Shown: piece by piece, positions 5,278-8,882 of the stretch
How the letters are laid out: every line of letters starts with the position of its first letter
How positions within the stretch are numbered: the first letter of the stretch is position 1
Assembly: GCA_029939785.1 (NCBI GenBank)
Contig: JAOZSG010000129.1
Span: 1 to 8,882 of the forward strand
Direction of reading: 5' to 3'
Length of the DNA stretch: 8,882 nt
From: Fidelibacterota bacterium
GTDB taxonomy: Bacteria; Fidelibacterota; UBA2242; JAFGTP01
Made by a program: the position numbers and the translations under genes
The notes under the pieces: generated by a model
What the model saw: only the letters and a program-made list of their open reading frames with translations
Databases searched by the model: none
What the model was told of the DNA's origin: nothing

Positions 5278-6129
5278 TTGATATCTAACGAATTAACACA
5301 AAATATTAGAGATAATTATAAAATATTATCAAAAAACTTACAATTGGTTGCTGATTATTTTATTGAAAATTTTGATAAGATTCCATTCTTAAGTGTACAG
5401 GAAATTGCTAAGAAGTCCGGATCAAGTGTTGCTTCTGTTGTAAGATTTACACAAAAGATAGGCTATTCAGGTTTTGCGGAAATTCGTAATGCAATTACAG
5501 AAAATATTCAGAAACAACTTAAAACCAGGGATAAGTTTCCATTAATTCAGGAATCTGATAATGATGAAGTTAATATTCTTACAAAAGTTGCAAATCAGGA
5601 TATAAAAAATATAAATGATACATTTAAAGTAATTGAAACAAAAGATTTTATAAAGGCTGTAGATCAAATTTTTGAAGCGAAGCAGGTTTATACAGCCGGT
5701 CTTGGTATATCATTTTTATTGAGTAGAATCTTGTCTTATCAACTTAATCAGGTTGGAGTGAAATCTCATGCAATGCATCATGATACATCGCCATTTTTGG
5801 AGCAGGCATTATTGCTCGATAAATCAGATTTATTAGTTGTGCTTTCTTTTCCACCATATTCCAAAGAAACAGTAGAACTTGTAAAAACTGTAAAGGCAAA
5901 AGGTGTAAAAGTCATTACTATTACTGATAAGCCGGCAGCACCAAGTACATTTCATGCTGATATTAGTTTACTGGTTAAAAGTGAAAATATGCTCTTTACA
6001 AATTCATTTGCAGCAATCTCAGTATTGATAAATGCAATTGCTACACAATGTGCGTTTCGGGATGATGATAAAGCACAAAAAATGATAGAAGCTTCTAATA
6101 AAATCCAGAAATTATTGGTTGAGAATTAG
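5278..6129 (+). CDS. RpiR/MurR-type transcriptional regulator with SIS domain
   Basis: The protein has 283 residues from TTG at 5278, chosen because GGAGG is five bases upstream. The N-terminal HTH_6 domain (about 1-75) shows the family pattern: IRDNYKILSKNLQLVADYF, then FLSVQEIAKKSGSSVASVVRF with the recognition helix, then KIGYSGFAEIRNAI. A linker leads to a C-terminal sugar-isomerase (SIS) fold (about 115-260), with VYTAGLGISFLLSRILSYQL, VVLSFPPYSKETVELVKTVK and GVKVITITDKPAAP. SIS domains of this class bind a phosphosugar or another small effector; here the SFPPYS loop may suit a non-sugar ligand. Regulators of this type usually control the genes beside them, so the peptidase, cyanophycinase and transporter are the likely targets, with 1534-1549 as a possible site. 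No own promoter was recognised in the gap upstream. Confidence 0.88.
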   Translation: MISNELTQNIRDNYKILSKNLQLVADYFIENFDKIPFLSVQEIAKKSGSSVASVVRFTQKIGYSGFAEIRNAITENIQKQLKTRDKFPLIQESDNDEVNILTKVANQDIKNINDTFKVIETKDFIKAVDQIFEAKQVYTAGLGISFLLSRILSYQLNQVGVKSHAMHHDTSPFLEQALLLDKSDLLVVLSFPPYSKETVELVKTVKAKGVKVITITDKPAAPSTFHADISLLVKSENMLFTNSFAAISVLINAIATQCAFRDDDKAQKMIEASNKIQKLLVEN

Positions 6130-6145
6130 ATTGTTGTGTATAAGT

Positions 6146-6214
6146 ATCAAAACTTTTATGGAAAAATGAAAGAAAAAATATAGACAGGATTAACATGAAA
6201 AACAGGATAATAAA
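6146..6214 (+). repeat. dispersed repeat with GACAGGATTAAC body, copy 1
   Basis: The head is GTATCAAAACTTTTATGG and the body includes ATATAGACAGGATTAACATG. Bases 6164-6214 match 8828-8878 at 50 of 51 positions. The copies lie 2664 bases apart in direct orientation and flank the TonB-dependent receptor gene. Partial heads on the minus strand at 727-757 and 1321-1350 belong to the same family. Confidence 0.75.
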
Positions 6215-6254
6215 TTGTATTTGTTAGGGGATGGTTAATCCATTATATAAATAG

Positions 6255-6259
6255 AGGAG
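6255..6259 (+). promoter_or_regulatory. ribosome binding site of the TonB-dependent receptor
   Basis: AGGAG lies five bases before the ATG at 6265 and supports that start. A TTGTTA-N17-TATATA pair at 6221-6249 could be a promoter, but it would place the transcript start on top of this site, so I do not call it. Confidence 0.6.
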
Positions 6260-6264
6260 AAATA

Positions 6265-8757
6265 ATGGGAAGACGAATAATACTATTTTTATTGACAGCT
6301 TCTTATTTAATGGCTGCAAATTTCGGACGTATTAGCGGACGAATAACAGATATTAAAAGTGGTGATCCGATAATAGGAGCCAATATTATTGTCGAAAATA
6401 CGAATTATGGAAATGCTTCTGATCAAAATGGACAATATTTGATTGGTCAGGTTCCACCTGGAAAATATTCTGTAAGATGTGAATATATAGGATTAACACC
6501 TATAATTGTTCATAACGTAACTGTCACATCGAACAGGATTCAGTTTGTCAATTTTGATATGACAGAAAAAACTATTGATATGGAAGAGGTCATTGTTCAT
6601 GCACAGCGAAATGCCATTGAAAAGGATTTGACAGCAACAACCAGAAGTATTCAAACAGATGAAATAGAAGAAATTCCAACATCAACAGTGACAGATATTA
6701 TCCGTACTCAGCCTGGAGTTGTTAGCTCAGATGGATTGCATTTTCGTGGTGGTCGTTCCGGTGAAATTGTATATATGATTGATGGAATTCCCTTAGTAAA
6801 TCCATTATCATCAGAAATTAATTCCAGTGAAATGATAAACAAAGGTGCAATTGCCGAAATGCAGATGATTAGCGGAACATACAGTGCAGAATATGGTAAT
6901 GCCATGAGTGGTATCATCAATATCACAACCCGTGAAGGTGGGAAAGAATTTTGCGGTGGTTTTGATGTAAAAAATTCCAAAGCAGGATTTGAATCCAATA
7001 GTCAGGATTACAACCGATCTGTTATTCGATTTAATATTAACGGACCTGTATTATCTCCAAAAACCGGATTTTTTCTTTCCGCAAATTTTGATGACAGGGA
7101 TAATTATTTGCCATGGGGATATCGTACAGAAGGTAATCTGTTTTTTAAATTAACAGACAGACATATTAGTAATTTCAAAGTCTCGCTAACTGCCAATCTA
7201 TCACAGGGAACTCATAAAAATTACAGTCATTCATGGAAAAATATTCCGGATATGTATTGGTCTGAACCTCGTTCTGATACTAAAATGTTAAGTTTAGGAA
7301 TAACACATACATTATCAGCAAATATGTTTTATACTCTGTCAATGTTCTATTCGCAATATCATTATGATAGTGGTGATTTTGATTATAATGATTTGAAGCC
7401 TGATTACAGTCGTGATGCAAATAAGGAATTTTACACCAAAAATTATCTTTCATCCTATACTGAGAATGAACAAAGTACAATGGGAGTAAAAAGTGATCTT
7501 GTATGGTATTTAAATAAGTATAATGAAATTAAAACAGGACTAATTGCAAAATTGCATTCTATTGACAGATTTTATGTCAATTCACCTTATTATGATGATG
7601 TTTTGCTTGATGACTATAAAGTAGAGCCAACAGAACTTGGTATGTATGTCCAGAATAAAATTAATTTTTCATCAATTATTTTAAGTGCAGGTTTACGTTT
7701 TGATATGCATAATCCTAATACTGATTATTGGGAAAATCCGTATTTTACAGAAGATTCTTCCAGGACAGTGAAATCAGCAGAAATTCATACTCAAATCAGT
7801 CCAAGACTCGGTATTAGTTATCCTGTTACAGATCAGACTGTTTTTCATTTTGGATATGGTCATTATTTTCAACGTCCTGATTATCAATATATTTACAAGG
7901 CATTGTCAAATCGTACTTCTGATGTTCTCTATGATGTAAATAATGATGGAAGTAGTGATTACCGCGATAATGTATTGATGAATTTAAAATCAGGTAATGG
8001 TCGTTTCGGAAATCCAGATTTGAAACCGGAAAAAACTATTGCCTATGAGTTTGGTGTCAGTCAGCAGTTATTTGAAGATTATATTTTTGATATAACAGTA
8101 TATAGTAAACAAATCACAAATCTACTTGGAGCCAGAACATATTTTGCTCTTGATGAACCTAATTACTGGGAAACCTTTTCTTTACATATCAATGAAGATT
8201 TTGCTTACAATAATGGTTTTGAAATTCAATTGCGTAAAAAACAAGGAAAATACTGGACAGGTGAATTGAATTATACTTATGCTGTAGCAGAAGGAAGTAG
8301 TTCCGGTCCGTTGGAGAGAGTTGGCAGTGAAGAAGAAAATCGTCAAACGCTGAAATTTTTCCCATTAAATTTTGATCAAAGACATACTGTTAATGGAAGA
8401 GTTACTCACCGTTTCGGAAAATTCAAAACAACATTACTTGGACAATGGGGAAGTGGATTGCCATATACAAAGGAAATGAGAGCCGCAACTGATCCTTATG
8501 AACTTAATAATGGTAAAATTGATTCAAACTGGTATCTGGATTTGAAAATGAATTACAAAATGAAAATTGGCAAAATTCATATTACTCCCTATCTTGAAGT
8601 TTATAATTTAACTGATATGAAAAACATATTATATGTTTACTCCAGAACAGGAAAACCTGATTATTCCAATAGTGGCAGAACAGCAGAATATGATAAAAAT
8701 CCACTTAATTGGGGAAGACCAAGAATTATTTATCTCGGAATTAACATTGGATTTTAA
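6265..8757 (+). CDS. TonB-dependent outer-membrane receptor with carboxypeptidase-regulatory-like domain
   Basis: This is an outer-membrane active transporter of 830 residues. The order is a signal peptide (about 1-17, ending SYLMA), a CarboxypepD_reg-like beta domain (about 20-103; GRISGRITDIKSGDPIIGAN, SDQNGQYLIGQVPPGKY), a TonB-box-like EEVIVHA (107-113), a plug domain (about 118-225; TVTDIIRTQPGV, HFRGGRSGEIVYMIDGIPL, GTYSAEYGNAMSGIINITT), and a 22-strand-class barrel to the C-terminus. The chain ends in a typical aromatic strand, RIIYLGINIGF, with terminal Phe. RFGNPDLKPEKTIAYEFGV is a common barrel motif. It lacks a SusD-like partner in view. The gene starts 135 bases after the regulator and is bracketed by the direct repeat at 6164-6214 and 8828-8878. 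The substrate cannot be read from sequence; import of cyanophycin fragments is only a guess from position. Confidence 0.9.
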   Translation: MGRRIILFLLTASYLMAANFGRISGRITDIKSGDPIIGANIIVENTNYGNASDQNGQYLIGQVPPGKYSVRCEYIGLTPIIVHNVTVTSNRIQFVNFDMTEKTIDMEEVIVHAQRNAIEKDLTATTRSIQTDEIEEIPTSTVTDIIRTQPGVVSSDGLHFRGGRSGEIVYMIDGIPLVNPLSSEINSSEMINKGAIAEMQMISGTYSAEYGNAMSGIINITTREGGKEFCGGFDVKNSKAGFESNSQDYNRSVIRFNINGPVLSPKTGFFLSANFDDRDNYLPWGYRTEGNLFFKLTDRHISNFKVSLTANLSQGTHKNYSHSWKNIPDMYWSEPRSDTKMLSLGITHTLSANMFYTLSMFYSQYHYDSGDFDYNDLKPDYSRDANKEFYTKNYLSSYTENEQSTMGVKSDLVWYLNKYNEIKTGLIAKLHSIDRFYVNSPYYDDVLLDDYKVEPTELGMYVQNKINFSSIILSAGLRFDMHNPNTDYWENPYFTEDSSRTVKSAEIHTQISPRLGISYPVTDQTVFHFGYGHYFQRPDYQYIYKALSNRTSDVLYDVNNDGSSDYRDNVLMNLKSGNGRFGNPDLKPEKTIAYEFGVSQQLFEDYIFDITVYSKQITNLLGARTYFALDEPNYWETFSLHINEDFAYNNGFEIQLRKKQGKYWTGELNYTYAVAEGSSSGPLERVGSEEENRQTLKFFPLNFDQRHTVNGRVTHRFGKFKTTLLGQWGSGLPYTKEMRAATDPYELNNGKIDSNWYLDLKMNYKMKIGKIHITPYLEVYNLTDMKNILYVYSRTGKPDYSNSGRTAEYDKNPLNWGRPRIIYLGINIGF

Positions 8758-8772
8758 TAAGAAGGTAGTGTC

Positions 8773-8790
8773 ATCCGTCAGTTGGCGGAT
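8773..8790 (+). terminator. hairpin after the receptor gene, possible terminator
   Basis: ATCCGTCA-GT-TGGCGGAT forms a 7-8 base-pair stem with one G-T pair, 16 bases after the receptor stop. The following bases are purine-rich (ATGGGAAAAA) with no U-run, so it may be a non-canonical terminator, an mRNA-stabilising hairpin or a small dispersed palindrome. Confidence 0.35.
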
Positions 8791-8802
8791 ATGGGAAAAA
8801 TA

Positions 8803-8878
8803 TTAATCATAAAAGAACTCTATGAAGAAATGAAAGAAAAAATATAGACAGGATTAACATGATAAACAGGATAATAAA
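8803..8878 (+). repeat. dispersed repeat with GACAGGATTAAC body, copy 2
   Basis: Bases 8828-8878 match 6164-6214 with a single difference (GATAAAC against GAAAAAC). The head here (AATCATAAAAGAACTCTATG) is more worn than in copy 1. The repeat may continue past the window edge. Confidence 0.75.
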
Positions 8879-8882
8879 ATAG

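Noticed and set aside
5013..5288. A 91-codon open frame starting right after the transporter stop
   Set aside because: It runs through the MITE-like repeat and the hexamer array, has low-complexity Ser-Thr-Ile repeats, and overlaps the regulator start. The same frame is partly open in the inverted copy, and about half the differences are synonymous, but this is too few to support coding.
6708..7480. Antisense frames within the TonB-dependent receptor
   Set aside because: They lie opposite clear plug and barrel motifs and have no recognisable family.

Overview
This is an AT-rich window (roughly one-third G+C by eye). It suggests a Gram-negative bacterium of the FCB superphylum (Bacteroidota, Ignavibacteriota, Cloacimonadota or Marinimicrobia-like relatives). 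The reasons are a TonB-dependent outer-membrane receptor with an N-terminal carboxypeptidase-regulatory-like domain, a promoter that fits the Bacteroidota pattern TTG-N20-TAnnTTTG, and many short dispersed palindromic repeats. The placement is an inference from style; no marker gene is present.

Left part (1-1570): two leftward remnants of phage-type DNA-binding genes, a KilA-N-like fragment (522-710) and an ORF6N gene (51-515). Both appear to have lost their middle. About 850 bases without a gene follow, packed with repeats: two inverted copies of a two-hairpin element (781-855 and 1222-1291), a MITE-like element (864-1000), a 120-base element with inverted ends (1031-1150), a partial second MITE copy (1146-1195) and a strong hairpin (1439-1479).

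Centre (1505-6129): the most coherent system is a rightward cluster of an M20 metallopeptidase (1571-2677), a cyanophycinase with a signal peptide (2686-3528), a YfcC-type 12-TM-class transporter (3525-5012) and, after a repeat-filled gap, a RpiR/MurR-type regulator with a SIS domain (5278-6129). I read this as a scavenging pathway for cyanophycin or related beta-Asp-Arg/Lys material. The cyanophycinase would cut the polymer outside the cytoplasm, the transporter would move dipeptides or basic amino acids, the M20 enzyme would finish hydrolysis inside, and the regulator would sense a product. A perfect inverted repeat TGTAATA-AA-TATTACA lies directly downstream of the promoter -10 and is the obvious candidate operator.

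Right part (6146-8882): a TonB-dependent receptor (6265-8757) sits between two copies of a 51-base direct repeat that differ at one position. It may be the outer-membrane entry for the same or another substrate; no SusD-like partner is seen. The functional link between the receptor and the cyanophycin cluster rests on proximity alone.
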